Source: Paenacidovorax monticola (GTDB lineage: Bacteria; Pseudomonadota; Gammaproteobacteria; Burkholderiales; Burkholderiaceae_C). Taken from it: a stretch of DNA of 64,000 nt. The notes below the pieces were generated by a model. The model searched no databases, was not told the origin of the DNA, and saw only the letters and a program-made list of their open reading frames with translations. The stretch is taken from the NCBI RefSeq assembly GCF_014489595.1, contig NZ_CP060790.1:620001-684000 (forward strand), read 5' to 3'. The position numbers and the translations under genes were made by a program. Position 1 is the first letter of the stretch, and the number at the start of each line of letters is the position of its first letter. This document shows positions 1 through 9,221 of this stretch, in pieces.

Positions 1-24
1 GTAACCCTTGATTTTAGGGGTTTT

Positions 25-53
25 CACGGGGCCAGCCGCTGGCCGGCCCCGTG
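25..53. other. Hairpin downstream of cysN
   Basis: Nine-base arms (25-33 and 45-53) are perfect reverse complements around an 11-base loop that itself contains short complementary stretches. It lies just past the cysN stop, so it could end or stabilise the cys mRNA. There is no T-run on the outgoing minus-strand side, so it is not a classical intrinsic terminator. Confidence 0.35.
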
Positions 54-78
54 GGCAGAAGGGGTTCGTTGAGCGCCG

Positions 79-1446
79 TCAGTTCACGAGGACGGCTCCG
101 GCCGTCTTGTGGCTGGCCGTGTCCACCAGGATCAGCGAGCCCAGCACGCGCGCCTGGGTGAAGGGCGCGGCCGGCAGCGGCTCCTGCAGCAGCAGCTCCA
201 CATGCCCGATGGCGTTGGGTTCGAGCTGCGTGGCGGCTTCCTCGGCCAGGGTGTGGATGTTGAGCTTGTGCACCACGTTCTTCACCTTGGCCTTGACCCA
301 GCGGTGGCCGTGCAGCGCCCAGTACACGCGGCCCGCGACGAGGGGCTCGTCGTCCATCCAGGCCACGGTGCCCAGCAGCTCGCGGCGGCCCGGCCAGGCA
401 GGCGCGGGGGCGGGCGTGTCGAAGTCGTCGTCGGCCGCCGCGGCGGGTGCCGTGGGGGCGGCCACGATCCAGTCGCCGCGCGAGACGTCGACCTCGCGGT
501 CGAGGATGATGCCGGCGCTCTGGCCCGCGGGTACGTCCACGGGGCGGCGCGCATGGTCCAGCACCTGGGCCACGGTGGCCCGTTGCCCGCTCGGGAAGAT
601 CTGCACGGCCTGGCCTGGCGCCACGCCACCCGCGGCCACGCGGCCCCAGAACACGCGGCGGCCCTGGCTGGTGTCCGACGAGGACGAGAACTTCTCGACC
701 CACTGCACGGGGAAGGCCAGCGCCAGATCCGTGTCGGCCGGGGTGTTGGGCAGCAGCTCCAGGATCTGCAGCAGGCTCGGGCCCTCGTAGCCGCACCAGC
801 CGGGCTGGGCGTCGACCACGTTCCAGCCCTTGAGGGCCGACACGGGCACGGTGGCGCGCACGGCGATGCCGGCGGCCCGTGCGAAGGCGTCGAGCGCGGC
901 GCGGATGTGCCGGAAGGCCAGTGCCGGGTCTTCCACGGCATCGAGCTTGTTCACGGCGAACACCAGCGAGTGCACGCGCAGCAGGTGCGCGAGCAGCGAG
1001 TGGCGGCGCGTCTGCGGCAGCAGCGCGAGCTGTGGGTTCTTCCAGTCGAGCTTGGTGGCGTCGACCAGCACCACGGCGGCATCGGCGCTGCTCGCGGCCG
1101 TGACCATGTTGCGTGTGTACTGCTCGTGGCCCGGTGCATCGCCGATGATGAACTTGCGTGCCTCGGTGGCGAAGTAGCGGTAGGCCACGTCGATGGTGAT
1201 GCCTTGCTCGCGCTCGGCGGACAGGCCGTCGGTGAGCAGCGCCAGGTCGGTCTCGCCGCCGCGCTGCACGCCGGCCAGGTGGTCCTGCAGCACGGCGCGG
1301 CTGTCCACGAGCAGGCGGCCGATCAGCGTGCTCTTGCCGTCGTCCACGCTGCCGCAGGTGATGAAGCGCAGGGCTGATTCATGGTCGGTGTGGCCGGGGG
1401 CGGCGGCGGGAATGGCGCCACCGGCGATCGAATTCATCGTGCTCAT
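79..1446 (-). CDS. cysN: Sulfate adenylyltransferase GTPase subunit CysN
   Basis: Regulatory GTPase subunit of ATP sulfurylase. With CysD it makes adenylyl sulfate from sulfate and ATP in the cytoplasm. The 455-aa protein has an EF-Tu-like P-loop (CGSVDDGKST, residues 31-40), the switch motif GDAPGHEQY and the guanine-specificity motif NKLD, followed by beta-barrel domains. Its length fits CysN alone: there is no C-terminal APS-kinase (CysC) domain as in NodQ-type fusions. The start codon overlaps the cysD stop by one base (TGATG), so the two are translationally coupled. It is the last gene of the six-gene cys operon. Confidence 0.95.
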   Translation of the reverse strand: MSTMNSIAGGAIPAAAPGHTDHESALRFITCGSVDDGKSTLIGRLLVDSRAVLQDHLAGVQRGGETDLALLTDGLSAEREQGITIDVAYRYFATEARKFIIGDAPGHEQYTRNMVTAASSADAAVVLVDATKLDWKNPQLALLPQTRRHSLLAHLLRVHSLVFAVNKLDAVEDPALAFRHIRAALDAFARAAGIAVRATVPVSALKGWNVVDAQPGWCGYEGPSLLQILELLPNTPADTDLALAFPVQWVEKFSSSSDTSQGRRVFWGRVAAGGVAPGQAVQIFPSGQRATVAQVLDHARRPVDVPAGQSAGIILDREVDVSRGDWIVAAPTAPAAAADDDFDTPAPAPAWPGRRELLGTVAWMDDEPLVAGRVYWALHGHRWVKAKVKNVVHKLNIHTLAEEAATQLEPNAIGHVELLLQEPLPAAPFTQARVLGSLILVDTASHKTAGAVLVN

Positions 1447-2378
1447 CAGAAGTACCCGTCTTTCTTGCGCTTTTCCATCGAGGCGTCGCTCGTCTTGTCG
1501 TCCATGCGCGTGGCGCCGCGCTCGCTCACGTCGGCGGCCAGCGTCTCGATCACGATGTCGCCCGCCGTGGCAGCCAGGCTTTCCACCGGGCAGGTGCAGG
1601 TGATGTCGCCCACGGTGCGAAAGCGCACGTCGCGCGTGACGATCTGCTCGCCCTCGCGCGGCGGCGTGAGTTCAGTCACCGGCACGAGAAGGCCCTTGCG
1701 CTCCACCACCTGGCGTTGGTGCGTGTAGTACAGCGAGGGCAGGCCGACGTTCTCGCGCTCGATGTACTGCCACACGTCCAGTTCGGTCCAGTTGCTGATC
1801 GGGAACACGCGGAAATGCTCGCCCGGTGCCAGGCGCGTGTTGAACAGCGTCCACAGCTCGGGGCGCTGGGCCTTGGGCTGCCATTGGCCGAAGCTGTCGC
1901 GGTGGCTGAAGATGCGTTCCTTGGCGCGGGCCTTCTCCTCGTCGCGGCGGGCGCCGCCGATCAGCGCGTCGAAGCGGAACTCCTCGATCGCCTCGAGCAG
2001 CGTGACCGACTGGTGCACGTTGCGCGACTCGCCCGGGTGCGCGAGGCGCACGGTGCCGCGCGCCATCGAGTCCTCGACGCTGCGCACGATGAGTTCGGCA
2101 CCCAGTTCCTTCGCACGGAAGTCGCGGAAGTCGGTGACCTCGGGGAAGTTGTGGCCCGTGTCGATCATGAGCAGCGGGTAAGGGATACGGCCCGCGCCGA
2201 AGGCCTTCTCGGCACACTTGAGCATGACGAGCGAATCCTTGCCGCCCGAGAACAGCAGGGCGGGGCGCTCGAAGGCGGCGGCCACCTCGCGCAGGATGAA
2301 GATGGTCTCCTCTTCCAGCGCGTCGAGGTGGCGGTTGCTGAGTTGGCTCAGCACTTGGGGTTCGGTACGGGCGTTCAT
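1446..2378 (-). CDS. cysD: Sulfate adenylyltransferase small subunit CysD
   Basis: Catalytic ATP-pyrophosphatase subunit of ATP sulfurylase, partner of CysN. The 310-aa protein carries the PP-loop motif SGGKDS at residues 44-49 and ends in the usual basic tail with KDGYF. The open frame runs 81 codons further upstream, but that extension overlaps cysH and is unlike the family. I chose the ATG giving MNARTEPQVLSQLSNRHLDA because it matches the usual CysD N-terminus and leaves about 20 bases after cysH. Confidence 0.95.
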   Translation of the reverse strand: MNARTEPQVLSQLSNRHLDALEEETIFILREVAAAFERPALLFSGGKDSLVMLKCAEKAFGAGRIPYPLLMIDTGHNFPEVTDFRDFRAKELGAELIVRSVEDSMARGTVRLAHPGESRNVHQSVTLLEAIEEFRFDALIGGARRDEEKARAKERIFSHRDSFGQWQPKAQRPELWTLFNTRLAPGEHFRVFPISNWTELDVWQYIERENVGLPSLYYTHQRQVVERKGLLVPVTELTPPREGEQIVTRDVRFRTVGDITCTCPVESLAATAGDIVIETLAADVSERGATRMDDKTSDASMEKRKKDGYF

Positions 2379-2398
2379 GGTGGGGTTCGGCAGTGGGT

Positions 2399-3061
2399 TC
2401 AGTGGGCCAGGTGCAGGCCGCATTCGCGGTTGTCTTCGCCCTTGGTCGGGTCCACGTAGTCGAAGTTGTTGGGCAGGCCGTGCTTTTCGCAGTATTCGTA
2501 CAGCTCCTTGGACGTCCAGTGCAGCAGCGGCGCGACCTTGATCAGGCCGTCGGGGTTGATGCTCACGGGATCCATCTGCGCACGCACGGCGGTGTCGGTG
2601 GCGCGTAGCGCGGTGAACCACACCCTGGGGGCGGTCTCGCGCAGGGCGCGGGCGAAGGGTTCGAGCTTCACCTCCTCGGTGAAGGCGGCGTGGCGCGGGT
2701 CATCCAGCGCGGGCGTGGCGCCGTCCACCGCCTCGCGGTGCGCGCGCGAGCGGCGCGGCAGGTAGATCTTGAGATGAAGGCCGAGCTGTTTCGTCACCTC
2801 GTCGGCGAAACGGTAGGTGGCTTCGGTGTTGTAGCCGTTGTCCATCCAGACCACCGGCACGTCGGGCCGCACTCGCGTGACCAGGTGCAGGATCACGGCC
2901 TCGAAGGGGCGGAAGTTGGTGGTGACGATGGTGGGCTGGTTCAGGCCCAGTGCCCAGGCCACCAGGCCGGAGGCATCGCGGCCCAGTTCGGCATTGATGC
3001 GTGCAAGGTCGGGTGCGCTCATGGCGTGGGTGTCCTTCAGGGTCTCGCTCATCGCCATCAC
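2399..3061 (-). CDS. cysH: Phosphoadenylyl-/adenylyl-sulfate reductase CysH
   Basis: Reduces activated sulfate to sulfite with thioredoxin. The 220-aa protein has the PAPS-reductase fold, with VTTNFRPFEAV near residue 50 in the nucleotide-binding loop, and ends in the catalytic ECGLH motif. Its only cysteines are in YEYCEK and the C-terminal ECGLH. The two CC pairs that hold the [4Fe-4S] cluster of APS reductases are absent. By family knowledge this is the PAPS-type (cluster-free) signature, yet no APS kinase gene is in this operon. It overlaps the DUF934 gene upstream by four bases (ATGA) and is followed by cysD. Confidence 0.9.
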   Translation of the reverse strand: MMAMSETLKDTHAMSAPDLARINAELGRDASGLVAWALGLNQPTIVTTNFRPFEAVILHLVTRVRPDVPVVWMDNGYNTEATYRFADEVTKQLGLHLKIYLPRRSRAHREAVDGATPALDDPRHAAFTEEVKLEPFARALRETAPRVWFTALRATDTAVRAQMDPVSINPDGLIKVAPLLHWTSKELYEYCEKHGLPNNFDYVDPTKGEDNRECGLHLAH

Positions 3062-3438
3062 GCGGCCTCGCGGAAATGGGGCAGCGGGTGCGCCACGTCG
3101 CCTTGGTAGAACCCCTTGAAGCGGTCAAACTGGCGCTGCGCGTCTGCCATGTCCACGCCCTCGCGCAGCACGGCCACGTCGAAGCCGCAGCGCGCCATCT
3201 GCACCAGTTGGTCGATCAGCACGTCGCCCGTGGCGCGGATCTCGCCGGTGAATTTCAGGCGCTGGCGCAGCAGGCGCGCCTGGCTGAAGGCGCGGCCGTC
3301 GGTGAACTTGGGGAACACGAGGTCGATGCGTGTCACGCCCGCGAGGTCGAGCGTGAACGGATCGGCGTCATTGGGCAGCTCAATGATGTTCTGGCCTGGG
3401 GCGCTTGTCTGGTGTTCGTGGGCAGCTATTATTTTCAT
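3058..3438 (-). CDS. DUF934 family protein of the cys operon
   Basis: A 126-aa cytoplasmic protein of the DUF934 family, which in proteobacteria sits almost always between cysI and cysH and is presumed to be an accessory of sulfite reduction or sulfate assimilation. Visible family features are a conserved DGRAFSQARLLR block near residues 47-58 and the tail FYQGDVAHPLPHF. There is no signal peptide or membrane segment. It overlaps cysH by four bases and follows cysI after 16 bases, so it is certainly co-transcribed. Its biochemical role is not established. Confidence 0.88.
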   Translation of the reverse strand: MKIIAAHEHQTSAPGQNIIELPNDADPFTLDLAGVTRIDLVFPKFTDGRAFSQARLLRQRLKFTGEIRATGDVLIDQLVQMARCGFDVAVLREGVDMADAQRQFDRFKGFYQGDVAHPLPHFREAA

Positions 3439-3454
3439 AGTACTTCCTTGGGGC

Positions 3455-5281
3455 TCAGGCGGGCACGGTGTCGCTGGGGTGGCGCGCGGCGTTGCCAGCG
3501 GCCTTGAAGGGCTCGATGCCCACGCGGCGCACCGTGGCGATGAAGGTCTCGTGCCGGCCGCCGTCCAGGCTCTGGCGCTGTTCGCGGTAGGTGGCGAGCA
3601 GGGCCTCGATCACGCCGGGCACTTCGGCGGCCGAGAACGAGGGGCCAATGATCTTGCCGGGCGTGGCCGGGCCCGACAGGTGCGAGCCGTCGGCGCCGCC
3701 GAGCGTGATCTGGTACCACTCCTTGCCGTCCTTGTCGACGCCCAGGATGCCGATGTGGCCGCTGTGGTGGTGGCCGCAGCTGTTGATGCAGCCGCTGATG
3801 TGCAGGTCGATCTCGCCCAGGTCCCACAGCTCGTCCAGGTCCTGGTAGCGCTCGGTGATGGCCTCGGCGATGGGCAGCGAACGTGCATTGGCCAGCGAGC
3901 AGAAGTCGCCGCCGGGGCAGGCGATCATGTCCGTGAGCAGGCCGATGTTGGGCTTGGCCAGGCCCAGGGCCTTGGCGGCCTTGTAGAGCTGGGGCAGCTG
4001 GTCGCGGCGCACCCAGGGCAGCAGCAGGTTCTGCTCGTGCGTCACGCGGGCCTCGCCGCCCGAGAAGCGGTCGGCCAGGTCGGCGGCAGCTTCCATCTGC
4101 TCGGCCGTGGCGTCGCCGGGCGCGTAGCCCAGGCGCTTGAACGACAGCATCACGGCGCGCAGCTGCGGGTGGCGGTGCGGCAGCACGTTGCTCTGCAGCC
4201 AGCGGCCGAAGTCCTTGTCCTCCTCGGCGGCCGTGCGCAGCAGGGCCAGGGTTTCGGCCTCGGCATCGGCGGGCGAGAGGTCGAGCTGCGGCTCCACGAA
4301 GTTGGCCGCCACTCGGTCGTATTCGGCCTGGGTGATGGTGTGGGGGCCGCCTTCCACTTCCACGATCTGGCGGTATTCCTCGTCCACCTGGTCGATGAAG
4401 GCCTGGCCTTCGGACTTGACGAGGATCTTGATGCGCGCCTTCCAGGCGTTGTCGCGGCGGCCGTAGCGGTTGTAGACGCGGATCACGGCCTCCAGGTAGT
4501 TCATGAGCTGGTTCCAGGGCAGGAACTCGCGCAGCACGGGGCTGATGGTGGGCGTGCGGCCCATGCCGCCGCCCACGCGCACCTTGAAGCCCAGTTCACC
4601 GGCCGCGTTCTTCACGAGCTGCAGGCCCACGTCGTACCAGCCCAGCGCGGCGCGGTCTTCCTCGGCGCCGTTGATCGAGACCTTGAACTTGCGCGGCAGG
4701 AAGCTGAACTCGGGGTGCAGCGTGCTCCACTGGCGCAGGATCTCGGTGAAGGGACGCGGGTCGGCAATCTCGTCCACGGCGATGCCGGCCAGCGCGTCGC
4801 TGTTGATGTTGCGGATGCAGTTGCCGCTGGTCTGGATGCCGTGCAGGTTCACGGTGGCCAGCAGGTCCACCACGTCGGCGGCCTTGGCCAGCGGAATCCA
4901 GTTGTACTGGACGTTGGTGCGCGTGGTGAAGTGGCCGTAGCCGTGTTTGAGCCGGGTGCCGATGCGGCGGCCATCGTGCAGAGGAATGTCGCCCAGCTTC
5001 TCCTGGGTGGCCTGGGCTTCGGCCAGCAGGGCGGCCTCGGGCTGGTCGTACTCGCGCGCCACGCGCGCCAGCACGCGCAACTGGGCGCTCGACAGCTCGC
5101 CGTAGGGCACGGCCACGCGCAGCATGGGCGCGTAGCGCTGCACGTACCAGCCGTTCTGCAGGCGCAGCGGGCGGAACTGCTCCTCGGCCAGCTTGCCGGC
5201 CTGCCAGCGCTCGAGCTGGTCGCGGAACTGCTCGGCGCGCAGGCGGATGAATTGCTTGTCGAAGTCTGTGTATTGGTACAT
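3455..5281 (-). CDS. cysI: Sulfite reductase hemoprotein CysI (nitrite/sulfite reductase family)
   Basis: Six-electron reduction of sulfite to sulfide by a siroheme/[4Fe-4S] enzyme in the cytoplasm. The 608-aa protein contains both cluster-binding cysteine pairs: CPGGDFC (Cys455 and Cys461) and CINSC (Cys498 and Cys502), the latter followed by GHHHSGHIG. The N-terminal half carries the ferredoxin-like half-domain repeat. No cysJ flavoprotein is adjacent, so the electron donor is probably ferredoxin or an unlinked reductase. The start ATG lies 40 bases after the TSUP gene, consistent with one transcript. Confidence 0.93.
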   Translation of the reverse strand: MYQYTDFDKQFIRLRAEQFRDQLERWQAGKLAEEQFRPLRLQNGWYVQRYAPMLRVAVPYGELSSAQLRVLARVAREYDQPEAALLAEAQATQEKLGDIPLHDGRRIGTRLKHGYGHFTTRTNVQYNWIPLAKAADVVDLLATVNLHGIQTSGNCIRNINSDALAGIAVDEIADPRPFTEILRQWSTLHPEFSFLPRKFKVSINGAEEDRAALGWYDVGLQLVKNAAGELGFKVRVGGGMGRTPTISPVLREFLPWNQLMNYLEAVIRVYNRYGRRDNAWKARIKILVKSEGQAFIDQVDEEYRQIVEVEGGPHTITQAEYDRVAANFVEPQLDLSPADAEAETLALLRTAAEEDKDFGRWLQSNVLPHRHPQLRAVMLSFKRLGYAPGDATAEQMEAAADLADRFSGGEARVTHEQNLLLPWVRRDQLPQLYKAAKALGLAKPNIGLLTDMIACPGGDFCSLANARSLPIAEAITERYQDLDELWDLGEIDLHISGCINSCGHHHSGHIGILGVDKDGKEWYQITLGGADGSHLSGPATPGKIIGPSFSAAEVPGVIEALLATYREQRQSLDGGRHETFIATVRRVGIEPFKAAGNAARHPSDTVPA

Positions 5282-5321
5282 GGTGGGGATCTCTAGGCCG
5301 AGACTTGTCGAATCAGAAAAC

Positions 5322-6122
5322 TCAGATCAAAACCAGTTTGGCGCCCGCCCAGGCGAGCAGCACGGAAAGGGCCGAGCGGATGAGCCGCTCCGGCGTGCGG
5401 GAGACCAGGCGCGAGCCCAGCCAGATGCCGGGCAGCGAGCCGGCGAGCAACTGGGCCAGCAGCGGCCAGTCGACGGAACCGAGGGAGGCGTGGCCCAGGC
5501 CCGCCACGAGCGTGAGCGGCACGGCGTAGGCGATGTCGGCGGCGATGATGCGCGGCAGCGGCAGCAGCGGAAACACCAGCAGCAGCACCGAAACGCCGAT
5601 GGCCCCCGCGCCTACCGACGTGAAGGTGACCAGGGCGCCGATCACGGCCCCCAGCAGCACGGGCAGGCTCCAGTGGCGCGGACGCAGCGCGGCCTGCGGG
5701 TCGGTGCCGGCGCCGCCGGCGGACAGGGGGCGCGGGTGCGAGAACGCCACCACCTTGTAGAACGTGGCCGCGGCCGTGAGCAGCAGCGCGGCGCCGAGGG
5801 TGGTCGTCATGATGCGCTGGGCCTGCGCGCTGCCCGGCCCCAGGTGCTGTAGCGCCCACAGGGCCAGCAGCGAGGCGGGAATGCTGCCCGCGCACAGCTG
5901 TGCCACCACGCGCCAGGGCACGAGGCGCTGGCGCGCCAGGCTCACGGTGCCGCCCATCTTGGTGAAGGCGGCGAAGAGCAGGTCGGTGCCGATGGCCAGG
6001 TGCGGCTTGACGCCGAAGAAGAAGATGAGCACGGGCGTCATGAGCGAGCCTCCGCCCACGCCGGTGAGGCCCACGATCAGGCCTACGCCGAAGCCTGCCA
6101 GGATGAACGCGATGTCGTGCAT
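5322..6122 (-). CDS. TSUP (TauE/SafE) family membrane transporter
   Basis: A 266-aa integral inner-membrane protein of the TSUP family. It opens with the typical glycine-rich first helix (GVGLIVGLTGVGGGSLMTPV) and has about eight hydrophobic segments; a second copy of the repeat begins near VGAGAIGVSVLL. Family members move sulfite, sulfoacetate or other sulfur anions. Here it is the first gene of the sulfate-assimilation operon, so sulfite export as overflow protection or sulfate uptake is the likely role (inference). The AT-rich operator-like region lies directly upstream. Confidence 0.88.
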   Translation of the reverse strand: MHDIAFILAGFGVGLIVGLTGVGGGSLMTPVLIFFFGVKPHLAIGTDLLFAAFTKMGGTVSLARQRLVPWRVVAQLCAGSIPASLLALWALQHLGPGSAQAQRIMTTTLGAALLLTAAATFYKVVAFSHPRPLSAGGAGTDPQAALRPRHWSLPVLLGAVIGALVTFTSVGAGAIGVSVLLLVFPLLPLPRIIAADIAYAVPLTLVAGLGHASLGSVDWPLLAQLLAGSLPGIWLGSRLVSRTPERLIRSALSVLLAWAGAKLVLI

Positions 6123-6140
6123 GGGCGCGACTGTAGAGGG

Positions 6141-6200
6141 GCTCTATATAAAAACAAACTATTGTTTTGTGTTGCCCTTATGCGAATAAGCTTATATTTC
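6141..6200 (-). promoter_or_regulatory. Probable promoter/CysB-type operator of the cys operon
   Basis: A 60-base AT-rich island in GC-rich surroundings, immediately upstream of the TSUP gene. It holds a perfect inverted repeat AAAACAA-ACTA-TTGTTTT (6151-6168) and a 10-base palindrome ATAAGCTTAT (6186-6195). LysR-type sulfur regulators (CysB/Cbl) bind AT-rich dyads at this kind of position; the regulator itself is not in the window, so assignment to CysB is inference. Confidence 0.5.
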
Positions 6201-6350
6201 CGGCGTTGAATGGCGCAGGGGCTGGCAGCCGCGCATGGCGCCCTGTTGCGATTGCAATCTTCGCTTGCCCATGGCGACGGCAGGGCGCTCCATACTGGAA
6301 GGCGTGCGGAAGCTGCGGGGCGGCTCTTTCCGGAACCAGGAGGCTCCACC

Positions 6351-6697
6351 ATGAACAGAATGACTGGGCGAATGGGGGCGTTGTGCCTCGCGGCGGCGCT
6401 GGGCGCATGCGCGGCGGCCGTGCCCACGGCCATGCTGGGGGATGTGGTGCCGGTGCAAGAGGCTTCGCGCACGGTCGCCATCGGGCCCCAGACCCGCTAC
6501 GTGAACGTGGCCTATGGCGAAGTGGTCCGCTTCGTCGCGGACGGGCAGGCGTTCGCCTTCCGGTTCAATGGAGTGAACAGGCAGCCGTTCGACCTGCAGC
6601 GCGTGGCTCCGGCCGGTGCGCTGGACCATAGCGTGATGGCCTACGTGGCGCCGCCCCCGATGGTGGGCGGGAACACAACCGCCACGGCCGGCGCTGA
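6351..6697 (+). CDS. CzcE-like secreted protein, C-terminal frame uncertain
   Basis: Starts at an ATG behind the ribosome site CAGGAGG. It has a lipoprotein-like or Sec signal (MNRMTGRMGALCLAAALGAC) followed by a CzcE/DUF4124-like beta domain with AIGPQTRYVNV, GEVVRFV and FDLQRVAPAG. CzcE relatives are small periplasmic proteins, some of which bind copper. As read, the frame has no stop until 7244, deep in the antisense of mnmC. Adding one C to the C5 run at 6654-6658 would close it at a TGA (6695-6697) and give 115 aa, a normal size. The end given assumes that correction. Function is not known from context. Confidence 0.55.
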
Positions 6698-6716
6698 ACG
6701 GGCGCGGCGGGCGGCG

Positions 6717-8623
6717 TCAGTGGGCGGCGGCCCCGGCGGGGCGCAGCCGTTCGGCCTCCAGCGCGCGCGCGAGCTTGGATTCCAGCGGCAGGGGCTCGCC
6801 GTGCAGGCGGCTCGCCAGCAGTTCGCCGCACAGCAGCGACAGCGTGAGCCCGCGTGCGCCCATGGCCGTGCTGACCCAGAGGCCGGGGCAGGCGGCTGGG
6901 TCGATGGGGCCCACCACGGGCACCCGGTCGGGCACCGTGCAGCGCACGGCGGCCCAGGCCCGCAGGGCCTCGGGGGGCTCGAAGCGCGGCTCCAGCTGCC
7001 GCGCCAGGCCGGGCAGCAATTCCCGCAGCTTGTCCAGGTTGGCGGCATGGCCCGCGGCCTGTTCCCCGGGTGTGAGCGGCAGGGTGTTCTGGTCGCGCTC
7101 GAAGGTCGAGCCCAGCACCCAGAAGGCGCCCGCATCGCCGGGCACCCGGGGCACGAGGTTGCCGTGGCCGTTGACGGGGAAGGGCGGCAGCCCGGGCACG
7201 CCCTCGGCCGCTCCGCAGGATACCTGGCCGCGCAGCGGGCGTAGCGGCGCCTGGGGCCAGAACGGCGCGCATAGCCCGATGCTGCCGGCCCCTGCGGCGA
7301 TCACCACGAGCGGCGCCTCGGCCAGCAGTTCGCCCGCCGCGCCGCGCACGCGCCACAGCGGCCCCGTGGCGGTATCGGGCCCGCGCTCCAGGCCTGCACG
7401 GCGGCGTGGCCGCGCCAGCGGATGCCGGGTTGGGCCAGCAGGGCTTCCACCAGGCGGGCCGGACGGATCCAGCCGCCGTGGGGATGCCAGTTGGCGACGG
7501 CCTCGGCGGGCAGCCCGGCGGCACCCAGCCGTTGCGCCCCCGCAGGCAGGCTCCAGTCGGTGCCCGGGCCCTGGCTCCAGGCGGCGGGCAGGCGGCGCTT
7601 GCCGTCCAGGCACTGCTCCAGCACACCGCTGGCGCCCCAGTCCCGGCCCTCCTGCAGCAGGGCCTGAGCGGTCTGCCGTGTCAGGCGCAGGCCGGCGCGC
7701 GACAGGCGCGACAGCAGGCTGTCGTCGGGCGAGACATGGGGAGCGAACACGCCCGCGGGCAGGCCGGAGGCGCCTGTGGCCGGGCCTGCACCCTGATCGA
7801 GCACTTCCACGGCCCAGCCACGGCGTGCGAGGCTCGCCGCCGCGGCGGCGCCCGCGAGCCCGCTGCCAATGACGATGCAGCGCGAGGGCGCGGCCACGGC
7901 CTGGGCCGGCGCCGCGCTGCGCGGCTCCCACGCCGGGGCGTAGACCGCCTGCAGGTTGTCGCGCTTGGGCGGCACGCCGGGCACCTTGCGCACCTCGAAG
8001 CCGCATTGGGCCAGCCCGTCGCGCACCGCGCGCGCCACGCTCCAGGTGGCCAGCCGTGTGCCGCGCCGGCAACAGCGCGCCACGGCCTTGAGCGTGTGCA
8101 CGTCCCACATGTCGGGGTTGTGCTGCGGGCTGAAGCCGTCGAGGTAGACCGCATCCGCCGTGAGCGTCTGCTGGCGCAGCAGGGCCTGCGTGTCGCCGAT
8201 GTACAGCGTGAGCAGCACGCGGCCGCCCTCGAATGCAAGCCGGTGCACGCCCGGCAGCAGGCCCCAGAACTGACCGGCCAGCTGCCGCGCGAGGGGCAGC
8301 AGCTCCGGGTCCTGCGGAGCGGCGCGCAGCAGGTCGGCGCCGCTCACGGGCCAGGCCTCGGTGGAGACGAAGTGCAGCATGCGCGGACGCGCAGGGTCGG
8401 CCCGCCAGGCGGCCCAGGTCACGAGGAAGTTGAGCCCGAAGCCGAAGCCCGTCTCCAGGATGCGCCACTGCGGCAGCCCGGCCCAGGCCGCGGGCAGGCC
8501 GCAGCCGCCCAGGAAGGCGTCGCGCGCCTGGTCCAGGCCGTGGTTGGCGCTGCTGTGGTAGCGGTCACCGAAGCGGGGGCTGTAGGGGGTGCCGTCGGGG
8601 AGCCAGTCGATGGGTTCGGACAT
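6717..8623 (-). CDS. mnmC: Bifunctional tRNA 5-methylaminomethyl-2-thiouridine enzyme MnmC (frame broken by 1 nt)
   Basis: Finishes the mnm5s2U modification of wobble uridine in tRNA. The N-terminal MnmD-like methyltransferase half shows LETGFGFGLNFL and the DGFSPQHNPDMW motif. The C-terminal half is an FAD-dependent oxidase with the dinucleotide fold VIGSGLAGAAAAASLARRG and a late motif near GARGLTLS. The sequence reads in two frames that switch at the GG at 7391-7392; one extra G there gives a continuous 635-aa protein. I start at the ATG giving MSEPIDWLPDG, which matches the family; a GTG five codons upstream is possible. The downstream neighbour on the opposite strand is the CzcE-like gene. 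Confidence 0.85.
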
Positions 8624-8821
8624 GGGGCGATTGTCCACGGGGCGGCGCGGCCGCAGGCGCGCACGCGCCGGCCGGCGGCCCCGGTGTTGCGCTGCGTCAG
8701 AGGTTGAGGCCTGCAGGGGGGCGCCATCCGGCGCTACCGCACGGGCATGGCGGTGCAGCGCCGCATCGTGCTGTGCGGCGACTGCATGGGCATGCCGTGG
8801 ACGGACGGCGCGGCGGGGGCG

Positions 8822-9094
8822 TCAGGCGCTGGGTGGCACGTAGCCGGCGGCGGCGTCGGCGCCGGCGCCGAAAAAGTGGTTCTCCATCTGGCGCGCGAGG
8901 TACTGGCGTGCGCGTGCGTCGGCCAGGTTCAGGCGGTTCTCGTTGACCAGCATGGTCTGGTGCTTGAGCCAGGCGGCCCAGGCTTCCTTGCTCACGTTCT
9001 CATAGATGCGCTTGCCGAGTTCACCAGGGTAGGGCGGAAAATCGAGGCCTTCGGCTTCCTTGCCGAGCTTGATGCAGTGAACGGTGCGTGCCAT
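8822..9094 (-). CDS. Probable Fe(2+)-trafficking / oxidative damage protection protein (YggX family)
   Basis: A 90-aa cytoplasmic protein that begins [19 protein letters not shown] and contains [16 protein letters not shown] and LVNENRLNL, all hallmarks of the YggX family. In enterobacteria YggX protects iron-sulfur clusters from oxidation; Cys7 is the conserved cysteine. The frame opens further upstream, but only the start at MARTV matches family length. It is transcribed away from the sulfate-binding protein gene, with which it shares a 127-base regulatory gap. Confidence 0.93.
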   Translation of the reverse strand: MARTVHCIKLGKEAEGLDFPPYPGELGKRIYENVSKEAWAAWLKHQTMLVNENRLNLADARARQYLARQMENHFFGAGADAAAGYVPPSA

Positions 9095-9111
9095 GGGGAA
9101 CTGTCCTAGGA

Positions 9112-9160
9112 TGTTTTGGATATAAAGAACTGAAATCTTATTGGTTTCAGTTTTTAGGCT
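9112..9160 (+). promoter_or_regulatory. AT-rich operator/promoter before the sulfonate operon
   Basis: Between the divergent yggX-type gene and the sbp gene. It contains a perfect inverted repeat CTGAAA-(9 nt)-TTTCAG at 9130-9150 in an AT-rich stretch, a plausible site for a sulfur-starvation LysR regulator (CysB/Cbl/SsuR type). There is no experimental support; the assignment comes from position and symmetry. Confidence 0.4.
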
Positions 9161-9221
9161 GGGCTTCCAGAATGCGTTCCATCGGTGGCTTGCACCGGAT
9201 TCCACGCACAGAGAAGACCCT

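Noticed and set aside
3116..5296. 726-aa plus-strand frame
   Set aside because: Antisense shadow of cysI, caused by high GC; repetitive, no motifs.
8639..8821. Possible small gene between mnmC and the yggX-type gene
   Set aside because: Open frames here are short, overlap the neighbours in antisense and lack ribosome sites.
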